Source: BS150m-G50 sp964501185 [NCBI: uncultured Bacteroidia bacterium]
GTDB lineage: Bacteria; CAIWAD01; BS150m-G50
Length of the DNA: 64,000 bases
Assembly: GCA_964501185.1 (NCBI GenBank)
Contig: CAZCRT010000005.1
Location: 44,277-108,276, forward strand
Reading direction: 5' to 3'
The position numbers were made by a program, and so were the translations under genes. Below the pieces are notes generated by a model, which did no database searches, was not told the origin of the DNA, and saw only the letters and a list, made by a program, of their open reading frames with translations. Of this stretch, positions 53,628 through 62,541 are shown piece after piece (positions within the stretch are counted from its first letter, which is position 1; each line of letters opens with the position of its first letter).

Positions 53628-54387
53628 TCTGCTGTTGGTCTTCCTGATGTTTTTGGGAATCAGGCCCATGGCCACCCAGAGCGCTGTACCGAGTGGTTTT
53701 GGCCCGGGTGAGCGTCTGGTTTACGATGTGGACTGGGGATTCATAAATGCCGGTGAAACAGAGCTGAGTATTCTGGATACCGTCAGGGTTGACGGGAACC
53801 TGTGTTACCATCTCCTGTCCCGAACTCATTCCAACGCTTTTGTCACCACCCTGTTCAGAGTGGATGACCGGGTGGAAAGTATGATGGATGTGGAGGGCCA
53901 CTTCTCCCGTGGCTTTGAAAAACACCTGCGGGAAGGGGAATACCGGGAAGACCGCTGGTTCAGAATCCACCAGGAAGCGGGGATTGTATATCAGCTCGAT
54001 ACCACTGCAGCTACTAAATATGCTGCCGATACGCTGGAAGTTGAGTATGGTGTTCAGGATGTTCTGAGCGCCCTGCAGTATGTTCGCCTGCAGGATTTTG
54101 GCCCCGGTGATGAGATCCGGGTAATGACTGTGGACAATCTCAAACCCTATGAACTTGTCGTCAAGATACACCGGCGCCAGCGGGTGAAAGTCCCTGCCGG
54201 AAGATTTGACTGCCTGGTTGTTGAACCACTGCTGAAATCTACAGGTCTCTTTAAATCCCAGGGGAAGCTGACCATCTGGTTTACTGATGATGAGCGCCAG
54301 TTGCCTGTACTCATGAAAAGCAAGATTCTGATCGGGTCCATTTCTGCCCGTCTGATCGAGTATACACCCGGCACGCCTATTGAGTAA
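53596..54387 (+). CDS. DUF3108-family periplasmic protein
   Basis: A 263-residue exported protein with a signal peptide (residues 8-28, LLLVFLMFLGIRPMAT). The DUF3108 pattern is clear: FGPGERLVYDVDWGFINAGE near residues 36-55, YHLLSRTHSNAFV, QDVLSALQYVRLQDF in the middle, and RVKVPAGRFDCLVVEP followed by LTIWFTDDERQLPVLMKSKI at the end. The family is common in diderms, and its molecular role is not established. It overlaps the last glycosyltransferase by 32 bases (second ATG at 53599) and ends the cluster before a terminator. Confidence 0.82.
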   Translation: MMKLPLPGRVSLLLVFLMFLGIRPMATQSAVPSGFGPGERLVYDVDWGFINAGETELSILDTVRVDGNLCYHLLSRTHSNAFVTTLFRVDDRVESMMDVEGHFSRGFEKHLREGEYREDRWFRIHQEAGIVYQLDTTAATKYAADTLEVEYGVQDVLSALQYVRLQDFGPGDEIRVMTVDNLKPYELVVKIHRRQRVKVPAGRFDCLVVEPLLKSTGLFKSQGKLTIWFTDDERQLPVLMKSKILIGSISARLIEYTPGTPIE

Positions 54388-54461
54388 CATGCAACCGGCT
54401 GTGTCTCCGATCCTGAACGCTGTTATAGAGAAATTGAAACAGTGTAAAGCGAATTCCGGCT

Positions 54462-54489
54462 GATTGTTTTCAAAAAGCAATCCCTTTTT
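54462..54489 (+). terminator. rho-independent terminator after the glycan cluster
   Basis: GATTGTTTT pairs with AAAAGCAATC (nine pairs, one G-T) around a short CA loop and is followed by CCTTTTT. It lies about 75 bases after the DUF3108 stop. Confidence 0.6.
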
Positions 54490-54604
54490 GGAATCGCCAT
54501 AAATAGATTGCACTTTCCCGACACTCCCCTCAAATTATATGATCCATAAAAATGCGCTTCAGAGCTGTCTGCAGGCAGCATTGGAGCGATCAAGGGGAAT
54601 AATT

Positions 54605-54895
54605 ATGAGCTCACTGATTCATTTTCTAGGTCAGATAGTCGGACTGATTCTGACGATCTACATGTTGCTGATTGTAGTACGGGTGGTAGTCGATCTGATC
54701 TCACCCAATGTGGTTACGCCGTTGATGACCCTCACTCGTAAGATCACCGATCCACTCTTTCATGAGATTCGTCGTTATCTGCCACCGATTGGCAATATCG
54801 ACTTTTCACCATTGGTTGCACTGGTAGCCGTTTGGTTGCTGCGAGCACTTATAGTGTTCATTTTCAATGGTCTTGCTGCACTGATGAGAATTTAA
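54605..54895 (+). CDS. YggT-family membrane protein
   Basis: A 96-residue protein with two hydrophobic helix pairs. The YggT signature is visible: IYMLLIVVRVVVDLISP, then TRKITDPLFHEIRRYLPPIGNIDFSPLV (about residues 40-67) and a second hydrophobic block ending in FNGLAALMRI. The ATG at 54605 is chosen because GGGGA lies 7 bases upstream and the protein then has the family length; an upstream ATG at 54539 has no ribosome site. Family members are found next to divIVA and sepF, and affect osmotic tolerance or division. Eighteen bases separate it from divIVA. Confidence 0.88.
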   Translation: MSSLIHFLGQIVGLILTIYMLLIVVRVVVDLISPNVVTPLMTLTRKITDPLFHEIRRYLPPIGNIDFSPLVALVAVWLLRALIVFIFNGLAALMRI

Positions 54896-54912
54896 GGTCC
54901 AGCGGAGGAATA

Positions 54913-55374
54913 ATGGAAATCACCCCCAACGATATCAAGGCACGGGAGTTTGCCCGGGTCATGCGCGGTTATGATTCGACTGAGGTTTCTGCATTCCTGG
55001 AGCAGGTTGCCGGCGAATATGCTGCCCTGATCAAAGACCGTAACGAAATGGAACGGCAGCTCCAGGATCTGGAAAAAGAATTGAAGGGTTACCGCGATCT
55101 GGATCGCAATATTCGTGATTCTCTGGTTAACGCGCAGGGCAGCGCCGGCAATATCCGTGAGGATGCCCGCAAAGAAGCGGAATTGATCGTCCGGGAAGCG
55201 GAAGTGAAAGCGGAGGAACTGATTACCGCCACCCGCAGCCGTCTGGAAGGTATGAAAAACGATCTGGAGATGTTGCGGCTGGAGCGGAAAGCCTATCTGA
55301 AGAAGTTCCGTCATCTGATTGATTCTCAGCTGGAGCTGCTGGAAGTACTCTCCAGGGAAGTGCAGGATGATTGA
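54913..55374 (+). CDS. divIVA: DivIVA-domain protein
   Basis: A 153-residue coiled-coil protein. The N-terminal membrane-binding motif ITPNDIKAREFARVMRGYDSTEVSAFL (about residues 3-29) is the DivIVA signature, with the family GYD-x-x-EV turn; the remaining ~120 residues form a continuous Arg/Glu/Leu-rich coiled coil. The ATG at 54913 follows GGAGG by 5 bases. DivIVA marks poles and division sites in Firmicutes and Actinobacteria, so its presence in this diderm, in the same neighbourhood as in Gram-positives, is notable. Overlaps pnp by 8 bases. Confidence 0.88.
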   Translation: MEITPNDIKAREFARVMRGYDSTEVSAFLEQVAGEYAALIKDRNEMERQLQDLEKELKGYRDLDRNIRDSLVNAQGSAGNIREDARKEAELIVREAEVKAEELITATRSRLEGMKNDLEMLRLERKAYLKKFRHLIDSQLELLEVLSREVQDD

Positions 55375-56197
55375 AGAGTATCGTCACATCGATGCGGCTG
55401 TTGACTACCTGAAGCGGGATGATTTCAATCCGGCTATCGGCATAATTCTCGGCACCGGCCTCGGTGGGCTGGCTGAGAAAATCGATGTAGACCGTGAGAT
55501 TGACTACGCGGATATTCCGCACTTCCCGGTTTCGACCGTGGAAAGTCATCATGGCCATCTGCTGCTGGGGCATCTGGAGGGGACTCCCGTTATCGCCATG
55601 CAGGGCCGCTTCCATTTCTATGAAGGTTACAGTGCGCTGGAACTGGTGCGGCCGGTACGGGTTATGCAGCAGCTGGGTGTGAAGACGATGCTCGTTTCCA
55701 ATGCCTGCGGTGCGCTCAATCCTGGTTTTCGCAAAGGAGAATTGATGCTGATGGAAGATCACATCAACCTGCTTGGTGACAACCCGCTGCGGGGGGAAAA
55801 CCTCGAACGCTTTGGCCCCCGCTTCCCGGATATGTCAGATGCATATTCAGCCCGTCTGCGACAACTGGCGCACAGGATTGCCCTTGAAGCAGGTATTCGC
55901 GTGCAGGAAGGGGTCTATGTCGCTGTAGCAGGCCCCAATCTTGAAACAGCAGCCGAGTATCGCTTTCTGCGTACTGTTGGAGCTGATGTAGTCGGAATGT
56001 CAACCATACCGGAAGTGATTGCCGCCGTGCAGGCAGGTATGGAAGTTTTTGGAATATCGGTGATAACTGACGAGTGTTTCCCGGACGCGCTGGAGCCGGT
56101 AGCACTGACTGAAATACTGGCTGTTGCTGATAACGCTCAGCCTGATTTGACGAGAATTATGACCGGAATGGTGCAGGAACTTCAGGAGATTTTGTGA
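55367..56197 (+). CDS. purine-nucleoside phosphorylase
   Basis: A 276-residue enzyme that splits purine nucleosides with phosphate. The trimeric PNP family pattern is present: IGIILGTGLGGLAE (phosphate-binding Gly loop), the VESHHGHLLLGHL segment, AMQGRFHFYEGYS, TMLVSNACGALNP, HINLLGDNPLRGEN, and the base-recognition part AGPNLETAAEYRFLRTVGADVVGMSTIPEV with the Glu and Asn of the active site. Start ATG 55367 overlaps divIVA. Its position between divIVA and ileS is unusual for this conserved block. Confidence 0.93.
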   Translation: MIEEYRHIDAAVDYLKRDDFNPAIGIILGTGLGGLAEKIDVDREIDYADIPHFPVSTVESHHGHLLLGHLEGTPVIAMQGRFHFYEGYSALELVRPVRVMQQLGVKTMLVSNACGALNPGFRKGELMLMEDHINLLGDNPLRGENLERFGPRFPDMSDAYSARLRQLAHRIALEAGIRVQEGVYVAVAGPNLETAAEYRFLRTVGADVVGMSTIPEVIAAVQAGMEVFGISVITDECFPDALEPVALTEILAVADNAQPDLTRIMTGMVQELQEIL

Positions 56198-59100
56198 TGA
56201 GTGGTACCGGCAGCAAGCAGCAATTCAGCGAAGTTACCAATAAACCTGATTTTGCCGCACAGGAACATCGGATACTCGACTTCTGGGAAGAGGAGAATAT
56301 CTTCTGTCGTTCAATCGAGCAGCGGGAAGGGAAGCCGAATTTTGTTTTCTACGATGGGCCTCCCGGTACCAATGGCCAGCCGCATATCGGTCATATGATG
56401 CAATCGGCACTCAAGGATCTCTGGCCACGCTACAAAACCATGCAGGGTTACCGGGTGGTGCGTAAAGCCGGCTGGGATACTCACGGCCTGCCGGTGGAAT
56501 TGAAGGCGGAAAAAGAGCTGGGGATAGAGACAAAGCGTGACATCGAGAAATTCGGGGTGGAGAAATTCGCCGATTATTGCCGTGATACAGTTTTCCGTTA
56601 TAAATCTGAATGGGTGGAGTCAATTCACCGCATCGGGCGTTTTCTGGATACCGATAATGACTATGCTACACTGACTAACGACTATATCCAGACCGACTGG
56701 TGGGTGTTCAAACAGGCCTGGGACAAGGGGCTGGTCTATCGTGATTACAAGGTGATGCCTTACTGCAGCCGCTGTGGAACATCCCTCTCGGCGCATGAAC
56801 TGGCAGAAGGTTATAAAGATATCACTGATATCACATTGACTGTGAAATTCAAGGCTGTGGATCAGCCTGACACCTACTATCTGGCCTGGACTACGACCGC
56901 CTGGACGCTGCTGGCCAATGTTGCGCTGGCTGTAAGCCCCGATCTGACCTATGCCAGAGTGCAGGTAGAGGATCAATTCTACATCCTGGCCGAGGATCTG
57001 CTGGAGCAGGTGTTCAGCGATCAGGAATACAAAGTGCTTGAGAGCTTTCCCGGAACTGAGCTGGCAGGTGTGTCCTACGTGCCGCTCTGGGATTTCCACA
57101 GTGACAGTGAAGAGAAGATTCATTTCATAGTAGTCGATAATTATGTGACTGCTGAAGAAGGTACAGGTATCGTTCATCTGGCGCTGTACGGTGAGGATGA
57201 TTTCAGGCTGATACGCAAAAACGGGCTGCCGATTGTACAGCCGATCGGTCTGGATGGTCTCTTTACCCCGGAAACCGGTGTTTATGCCGGGCGTTATTTT
57301 GTCGGTGAAGGGATGGAGGTTGAGATCCTCAAGGACCTGGCTGCCAATAGCCTGCTGTTCAGCCGGCAGAAGTATGAACACAGCTATCCTCACTGCTACA
57401 AATGTGAATCGAAGCTGATGTACTATGCCAAAACCAGCTGGTTTATCAGGACTTCCGCCTATAAAGAGGAGATGCTGGCAGCAAACGCGGATATCAACTG
57501 GTATCCGCCACACATCAAAGATGGGCGTTTCGGACGCTGGCTGGAGCACAATGTAGACTGGGCTATCTCACGCGAGAGATACTGGGGTTCTCCACTGCCG
57601 GTCTGGAGTTGCACTTCCGATACCTGTGGGCATCAGATAGCGATCGCCAATGTTGAGGAACTCGGGGCAATCGCAAACGAGCTGTTATCGCCGGAGCTGG
57701 ATCTGCATATTCCACATATCGACCAGGTGGCAACCAGCTGCCCTGAATGCAATGCGCCGATGAAACGGGAACCGGAAGTGCTGGACTGCTGGTACAATGC
57801 CGGTTTGATGCCATGGGGGCAGTGGGGTTATCCGCATGCGGAAGGCTCTGAGGATATATTCGAAAGCCAGTACCCGGCGGAATTCATCTGTGAGGGCCTG
57901 GATCAGACCCGTGGCTGGTTCTACAACATGCTGGCGGTTTCGACGATGCTGACCGGGCGTTCAAGTTTTCGGAATGTGATCTGTACCGGTTTGATTGCCG
58001 ACACCGAAGGGCGCAAAATGTCCAAAACTTTCGGCAACATCGTCAACCCGATGGATATGTTCGAGAAATACGGTGCCGACGCTGTGCGCTGGATATTCTT
58101 CAATTCCCACCCCTGGCAGGCAAAGCGCTTTAACGAAGAGACGATTCAGGATGGCCTGAAACAGATCATCATCCCACTGTGGAATGTCTACAGCTTTTTT
58201 GTGACCTATGCCCGTATCGATGGCTGGGTACCTGAGGGAGAACCGGTGGCTTCCACCAATGAACTCGATCTCTGGATTACCTCTGCAACACAGACTCTGG
58301 TGGAGAAAGTATCGCAGAACCTGGATAATTACGATGTTGCTGGAGCCTCGCAGGTAATTCTGGACTACATTGATTCGCTCTCCAACTGGTATGTGCGACG
58401 TTCCCGACGTCGCTTCTGGAAATCGGAGAATGATAGTGATAAGGAACAGGCCTACTGGACACTGTACCAGGCATTGATGACGACAATTCACGTACTGGCA
58501 CCGTTTCTACCATTTATAACTGAAGCAATGTATCACAATCTCAAGATGGGCGAGGAAGGAGAGCTTCCGGAGTCGATCCACTTACGCGATTACCCTGAGG
58601 TGGATGAGTCACAGCGTGATACAAAGCTTGAACATGACATGCGGCTGATCTACCGGACTGTTACTCTGGGGCGCGCTCTGCGCAATCAGCACCAGCTGAA
58701 GGTTCGTCAGCCCCTCTCCCGGATGCTGGTTGTTATCGGTGACGAAGCAGACCGCCAGGTCATTACGCGGATGGTGGAACTGATTCAGGAGGAGTTAAAC
58801 GTAAAACGGGTCGATGTAGCTGCTGATGACCGGGATCTGGTGGATCTCAGTGTGAAACCGAATTTCAGAGTGCTCGGCAAGAAAGCCGGTAGCAGCATGA
58901 AAGCACTCGCGGGAGAAATCAGCACTCTTTCGCTCGAAAACATTCATAAGTTGGAACAGAAAGAAAAGCTGTCTATCATGGATTTTGAAGTTGGTTTTGA
59001 TGATATTCTTATTAACCGGGAACCAAAAGAGGGACTGCAGGTAATCACCCAGGATGGGGTGACAGTTGCTCTGGAAACTGAACTGACTGATGAACTGGTT

Positions 59101-59370
59101 GCGGAGGGTCTGGCGCGTGAGTTCATCAATCGTGTGCAGAACATGCGTAAAGAAGATGATCTGAATGTAACCGACCGCATCAGTATCAGCTATTCCGGTA
59201 GTGAGAAGCTTAAGGGTGCAGTGACAGCGCACAGTAAATATATCTGCCGCGAAACGCTGTCCGATGGTGTGGAATACACACCTGATGGCCTGGATGGTGG
59301 CAGAGAATGGAATTTGAACGAAGAGCAAGCAATGATCAAAGTAGAATTGAAAGAGGGTGAAAATGAGTAA
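56197..59370 (+). CDS. ileS: isoleucyl-tRNA synthetase
   Basis: Charges tRNA-Ile. The 1057-residue protein has the HIGH motif (His63-Ile-Gly-His66), the KMSKT signature (Lys607-Thr611; a KMSKS variant), zinc-type Cys pairs (CSRCGT and CPHCYKCES, plus TCGH/CPECN) and the C-terminal anticodon-binding helices. Length and the NWYPPHIKDGRFGRWLEHNVDWAISR segment place it in the type 2 clade. The editing domain deviates: residues 232-241 read TTTAWTLLAN, where most bacteria have TTTPWTLPSN-type residues, and the motif after His327 is LALYGEDD, one residue shorter than the usual APAFGEDD. Start ATG overlaps the pnp stop (TGATG). The catalytic core looks intact. Confidence 0.95.
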   Translation: MSGTGSKQQFSEVTNKPDFAAQEHRILDFWEEENIFCRSIEQREGKPNFVFYDGPPGTNGQPHIGHMMQSALKDLWPRYKTMQGYRVVRKAGWDTHGLPVELKAEKELGIETKRDIEKFGVEKFADYCRDTVFRYKSEWVESIHRIGRFLDTDNDYATLTNDYIQTDWWVFKQAWDKGLVYRDYKVMPYCSRCGTSLSAHELAEGYKDITDITLTVKFKAVDQPDTYYLAWTTTAWTLLANVALAVSPDLTYARVQVEDQFYILAEDLLEQVFSDQEYKVLESFPGTELAGVSYVPLWDFHSDSEEKIHFIVVDNYVTAEEGTGIVHLALYGEDDFRLIRKNGLPIVQPIGLDGLFTPETGVYAGRYFVGEGMEVEILKDLAANSLLFSRQKYEHSYPHCYKCESKLMYYAKTSWFIRTSAYKEEMLAANADINWYPPHIKDGRFGRWLEHNVDWAISRERYWGSPLPVWSCTSDTCGHQIAIANVEELGAIANELLSPELDLHIPHIDQVATSCPECNAPMKREPEVLDCWYNAGLMPWGQWGYPHAEGSEDIFESQYPAEFICEGLDQTRGWFYNMLAVSTMLTGRSSFRNVICTGLIADTEGRKMSKTFGNIVNPMDMFEKYGADAVRWIFFNSHPWQAKRFNEETIQDGLKQIIIPLWNVYSFFVTYARIDGWVPEGEPVASTNELDLWITSATQTLVEKVSQNLDNYDVAGASQVILDYIDSLSNWYVRRSRRRFWKSENDSDKEQAYWTLYQALMTTIHVLAPFLPFITEAMYHNLKMGEEGELPESIHLRDYPEVDESQRDTKLEHDMRLIYRTVTLGRALRNQHQLKVRQPLSRMLVVIGDEADRQVITRMVELIQEELNVKRVDVAADDRDLVDLSVKPNFRVLGKKAGSSMKALAGEISTLSLENIHKLEQKEKLSIMDFEVGFDDILINREPKEGLQVITQDGVTVALETELTDELVAEGLAREFINRVQNMRKEDDLNVTDRISISYSGSEKLKGAVTAHSKYICRETLSDGVEYTPDGLDGGREWNLNEEQAMIKVELKEGENE

Positions 59371-59767
59371 GAAGATTGGCACACCCTATTCTGCACGGTA
59401 CAGAGACAAGATGAAGCTTCTGTTACTGGAGCGACGCCAGGAGACTCTGGGTGATCTGGAGTACTATCGCAAGAACACAATTGATGCCAGCGACATGGAA
59501 GGAACGCATGAGAATGCGACCTATGCTTCCCACCCTGCTGACCAGGGCACCGATGCCCAGGAGCGGGAAAAAGCATTCATGTTCGCGCAGCGTGAAGGGG
59601 CATATTTACAACAGCTGGATGATGCGTTACTGCGCATGGAGCAGGGGATATATGGCACCTGTATGGCCTGCAAAGGCAAGATATCCATTGAGCGGCTGAA
59701 GATTGTCCCGACCGCAAAGCTCTGTAAAGATTGCAAAGGCAAGTACTCAAAAACTCCTGATGTATAA
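59363..59767 (+). CDS. dksA: DksA/TraR-family zinc-finger regulator
   Basis: A 134-residue protein. A coiled-coil N-terminal half (KMKLLLLERRQETLGDLEYY to about residue 100) with the acidic tip region is followed by a C4-type zinc finger: CMAC, 17 residues, CKDC (about residues 98-122). The DxxDxA tip of DksA is replaced by ASHPADQGTDAQEREKAF, of the same charge type. Such proteins bind in the RNA polymerase secondary channel; here it may act in stringent control of the surrounding growth genes. The ATG at 59363 overlaps the ileS stop by 8 bases. Confidence 0.85.
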   Translation: MSKKIGTPYSARYRDKMKLLLLERRQETLGDLEYYRKNTIDASDMEGTHENATYASHPADQGTDAQEREKAFMFAQREGAYLQQLDDALLRMEQGIYGTCMACKGKISIERLKIVPTAKLCKDCKGKYSKTPDV

Positions 59768-60295
59768 ATGAGACAAACCGCCTGGTTTGCCCTGTGGGTT
59801 GTCCTGCTGGACCAGTTCAGCAAGTGGCTCATACTGGGAAGTATGCGTCACGGTGAGAGTATCGCGCTGGTCGGTGACCTGATCAGGGTGACCTATCTGC
59901 GAAACAGCGCTGGTGTGATGGGGATCGACCTGGTCAGTGGCAGCGGGCTTTTACTGTTATCACTACCCGCACTGGCACTGCTGATATGGTTCTGGTACAG
60001 CAGCCGTGACCAGCATCCCGCTTATGACTGGCTACTGGCCGGGATCTGTGGTGGAGCAGTCGGCAATATTATCGATCGTGCCTGGCATGGCTGGGTTGTG
60101 GACTTCATCGATATCAACATCCCTGATTTGAATCTGCCCTCTTTCCAGCTGCTGGGTTGGAATTTCAACGGTTTTCACCTCGAACGCTGGTGGGTTTTCA
60201 ACGTCGCTGACAGCTTCATTTTTGTCGGTATCATTCTGCTGTTCCTCTTTTCATTTTTTGCTGACCGTGCGACACGGCATCAGGCGGATCACTAA
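59768..60295 (+). CDS. lspA: lipoprotein signal peptidase
   Basis: Cleaves prolipoproteins after diacylglyceryl transfer. The 175-residue membrane protein has the family pattern VVLLDQFSKWL near the N-terminus, TYLRNSAGVMG, and the two catalytic Asp segments GNIIDRAWHGWVVDFID and WVFNVADSFIFVG. Four hydrophobic segments are present. It directly abuts the dksA stop (ATG overlaps TAA). Its product feeds the Lol machinery at 20648-22553. Confidence 0.95.
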   Translation: MRQTAWFALWVVLLDQFSKWLILGSMRHGESIALVGDLIRVTYLRNSAGVMGIDLVSGSGLLLLSLPALALLIWFWYSSRDQHPAYDWLLAGICGGAVGNIIDRAWHGWVVDFIDINIPDLNLPSFQLLGWNFNGFHLERWWVFNVADSFIFVGIILLFLFSFFADRATRHQADH

Positions 60296-60309
60296 CAGGT
60301 TCCAGAAAA

Positions 60310-61287
60310 ATGTACAATGAGATACAGAAGCTGGTGGTTTCAAGTCACCAGCAATCAATGCGGCTGGACATCTATCTGGGGCAGCACCTTCCCAATCTGT
60401 CCCGTTCACAGGGGCATAAACTGATCGCTGAGGGCAGGGTTGCAGTAAACGGAGTTCCCCGCAAGGCATCATACCGTATTCAACCTGATGATGTACTGGA
60501 AATTGCACTTCCCCGTATTATCCCGCCGGAAATCGTACCTGAGAAAATTGAACTGAACATCGTTTTCGAAGATGACGACCTGCTGCTTATCGACAAACCC
60601 GCAGAGCTGGTGGTGCACCCTGCCAAAGGACATCACAACGGTACAATCGTCAACGCACTGATGTATCACATGGGTCAGGAAGAGTCCCTGCCGCCAGGTT
60701 CCCGCCCCGGTATTGTCCACAGGCTGGATAAAGACACTACCGGATTACTATTGCTGGCGAAGACCGATCTGGCACAGCGGGAGCTGGCCACGCAGTTTCA
60801 GGAGCGTCTGATACATCGTACCTACCATGCGCTGGCCTGGGGGCCGGTTACCCGGGAGCAGGGGACCATTGATGCACCGCTTGGTCGTTCCACCCGTGAC
60901 CGCAAACTGGTGGCGGTAGTTCCTGATGGCAAACGGGCGGTGACACACTATCGTCTGCTGGAGGATTTCCATTTCGCTTCACTTCTGGAATTGAAGCTGG
61001 ACACCGGCCGGACACACCAGATCCGGGTTCATCTGCAGTATGAAAATATGCCGGTACTCGCAGATCCTGACTATGGTGGAGGTGAAAAACGCGCCGGAGG
61101 GTTTGTACATCGGATTCAGCGGTTTATAGTACCGCTATTGCGCAACATGCCACGTCAGTGCCTGCATGCCAGGCGGTTGGAGTTTTTCCATCCTGTAAAC
61201 GGATTGTTGATGGAATTTGAAATCGACTACCCGTCTGATATGTCTGAACTGGTCGAGCAGATACGCGATTTCCATAACCAGCAATAG
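60310..61287 (+). CDS. rluD: 23S rRNA pseudouridine synthase RluD-type
   Basis: A 325-residue RluA-family enzyme. The N-terminal S4 RNA-binding domain (MRLDIYLGQHLPNLSRSQGHKLIAEGRVAVNG, given as residues 17-49) is followed by the catalytic domain with the active-site motif HRLDKDTTGLLLLAK, in which Asp140 is the nucleophile, and the RTHQIRVHLQYENMPVLAD segment. Order of domains and length match RluD, which modifies the 23S helix 69 positions. It follows lspA by 14 bases and ends the co-directional block. Confidence 0.93.
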   Translation: MYNEIQKLVVSSHQQSMRLDIYLGQHLPNLSRSQGHKLIAEGRVAVNGVPRKASYRIQPDDVLEIALPRIIPPEIVPEKIELNIVFEDDDLLLIDKPAELVVHPAKGHHNGTIVNALMYHMGQEESLPPGSRPGIVHRLDKDTTGLLLLAKTDLAQRELATQFQERLIHRTYHALAWGPVTREQGTIDAPLGRSTRDRKLVAVVPDGKRAVTHYRLLEDFHFASLLELKLDTGRTHQIRVHLQYENMPVLADPDYGGGEKRAGGFVHRIQRFIVPLLRNMPRQCLHARRLEFFHPVNGLLMEFEIDYPSDMSELVEQIRDFHNQQ

Positions 61288-61350
61288 TTTCGAAGCAACA
61301 TCGCTACCTTAAAACCTTTCCTGACAGCCCTTTAACAGCCTAGAATCGTA

Positions 61351-61378
61351 TTGACATTTGCAGTAAACCTCTTACCAT
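61351..61378 (+). promoter_or_regulatory. sigma70-type promoter upstream of the 61509 gene
   Basis: TTGACA (61351-61356), 16 bases, TACCAT (61373-61378). The -35 is perfect and the -10 matches 4 of 6 positions. It would start a leader of about 120 bases. Confidence 0.5.
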
Positions 61379-61508
61379 AGTAAAGATACAAGGGAATTGT
61401 ATCCTTATATATCATCCGGAGTACTCTGTTCCGGGTGGAGGATCTGAGGAAAACGTTTCTGATACATCAGTTTCCTGATTGTGTTTGAGAAAAGTGGAGG
61501 TGACTGTA

Positions 61509-61946
61509 ATGACTAAACTATACATCACACTCGGTTTGCTGCTGTCGGTCAGCCTGGCCTCAGCGCAATACATTGACCGGGAGCCGACTCTGGATGGGAT
61601 ACTGCGTCCACCCTCTGCCGACAACTTCCAGTGGGATCACTCATTTGCTGTCAGTGCGATCAGCAGCAATACCGGCTTCAGCAGCCGTTCACTTTATCTC
61701 AGTCACCTGACCTGGCAACTGGCCGGACCTCTACAGCTGAAGCTGGATCTGGGACTGATGCGTGATACGCAACCTCTGGGTATACCCGGTGGGGAAACAC
61801 CACGCCTGATCGGTGGAGGTGAACTCCTCTGGCGTCCGACTGATAATTCTCTTTTTCGGCTTTCACTTCATCACGGCCCCTACCAGAATTCTGGATGGCG
61901 CCAGACACCAGGATATATGAACTATGACAATCCAGCGCAACAGTAA
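61509..61946 (+). CDS. small exported protein, possibly outer-membrane associated
   Basis: A 145-residue protein with a clean signal peptide (residues 1-19, cleavage near LASAQ). I do not recognise the family. The mature part alternates polar and aromatic residues in strand-length blocks (for example HLTWQLAGPLQLKLDLGLM and ELLWRPTDNSLFRLSLHH), which suggests a small beta-barrel or beta-sandwich, but it ends without the terminal Phe of a classic outer-membrane barrel. The ATG at 61509 is 8 bases after GGAGG. It overlaps the LytR_C gene by 23 bases, so the two are probably translated together. Confidence 0.55.
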   Translation: MTKLYITLGLLLSVSLASAQYIDREPTLDGILRPPSADNFQWDHSFAVSAISSNTGFSSRSLYLSHLTWQLAGPLQLKLDLGLMRDTQPLGIPGGETPRLIGGGELLWRPTDNSLFRLSLHHGPYQNSGWRQTPGYMNYDNPAQQ

Positions 61947-62532
61947 GAAAAAGGTCAAGTCCTCCTTGCCAAACCGTCGTCTCAATCTCCTTCTGATCCT
62001 GGTTCTGTTTCAGGTAATACTCCTGAGCTGGTTTATCTGGTTAACTTACAGTGACGGTTGGAGCAATCGAGCCGGAATGGGGCTGGAGCAGTCAGCAGAG
62101 ATCGACCACTCATCCACAATCTCCGGCAGAGTGCTTGACGCCGGAATTACAGCTGATGAACAGTTGAATGATGAAGCGGATACACCCACGCCTGTGGTTA
62201 CAGAGCGGGAAGAAGCACTTCCACCCATGAGGAGCCCCGTACGGATCGAGGTTCTCAATGGCACAGGCATCAGCAGGCTTGCCTGGCGTTTCAGCCAGGG
62301 ATTGATCGAAAAGGGTATAGATGTACTTGAAACCAGCAATGCAGATCGACCTGACTACGCCAGAACTCGTATTATTTGTCGATCTGATGATATACGCCAG
62401 GCAAATCAGCTGGCACAGTTGTTGCGATTTCCCACTGTGAGAGTCGAGCAACTGGCTGCGCCAGAACTGGTCGATATTGACGTGACCCTGATTCTGGGTG
62501 CAGATTACCAGCAATTACAAATTCCGAGGTAA
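61924..62532 (+). CDS. membrane-anchored LytR_C-domain protein
   Basis: A 202-residue protein. A basic N-terminus (KKKVKSSLPNRR) precedes one transmembrane helix (about residues 20-42, LLLILVLFQVILLSWFIWL); the rest is outside the membrane. The C-terminal ~95 residues match the LytR_C fold seen at the end of LytR-CpsA-Psr proteins: VRIEVLNGTGISRLAWRFSQ, then GIDVLETSNADRPDYARTRI, and VDIDVTLILGADYQQL. It lacks the catalytic LCP domain, so it is a stand-alone LytR_C protein of unknown function, perhaps binding cell-wall glycans. It precedes rsfS, a common gene order. Confidence 0.75.
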   Translation: MTIQRNSKKKVKSSLPNRRLNLLLILVLFQVILLSWFIWLTYSDGWSNRAGMGLEQSAEIDHSSTISGRVLDAGITADEQLNDEADTPTPVVTEREEALPPMRSPVRIEVLNGTGISRLAWRFSQGLIEKGIDVLETSNADRPDYARTRIICRSDDIRQANQLAQLLRFPTVRVEQLAAPELVDIDVTLILGADYQQLQIPR

Positions 62533-62541
62533 CATAAACTG

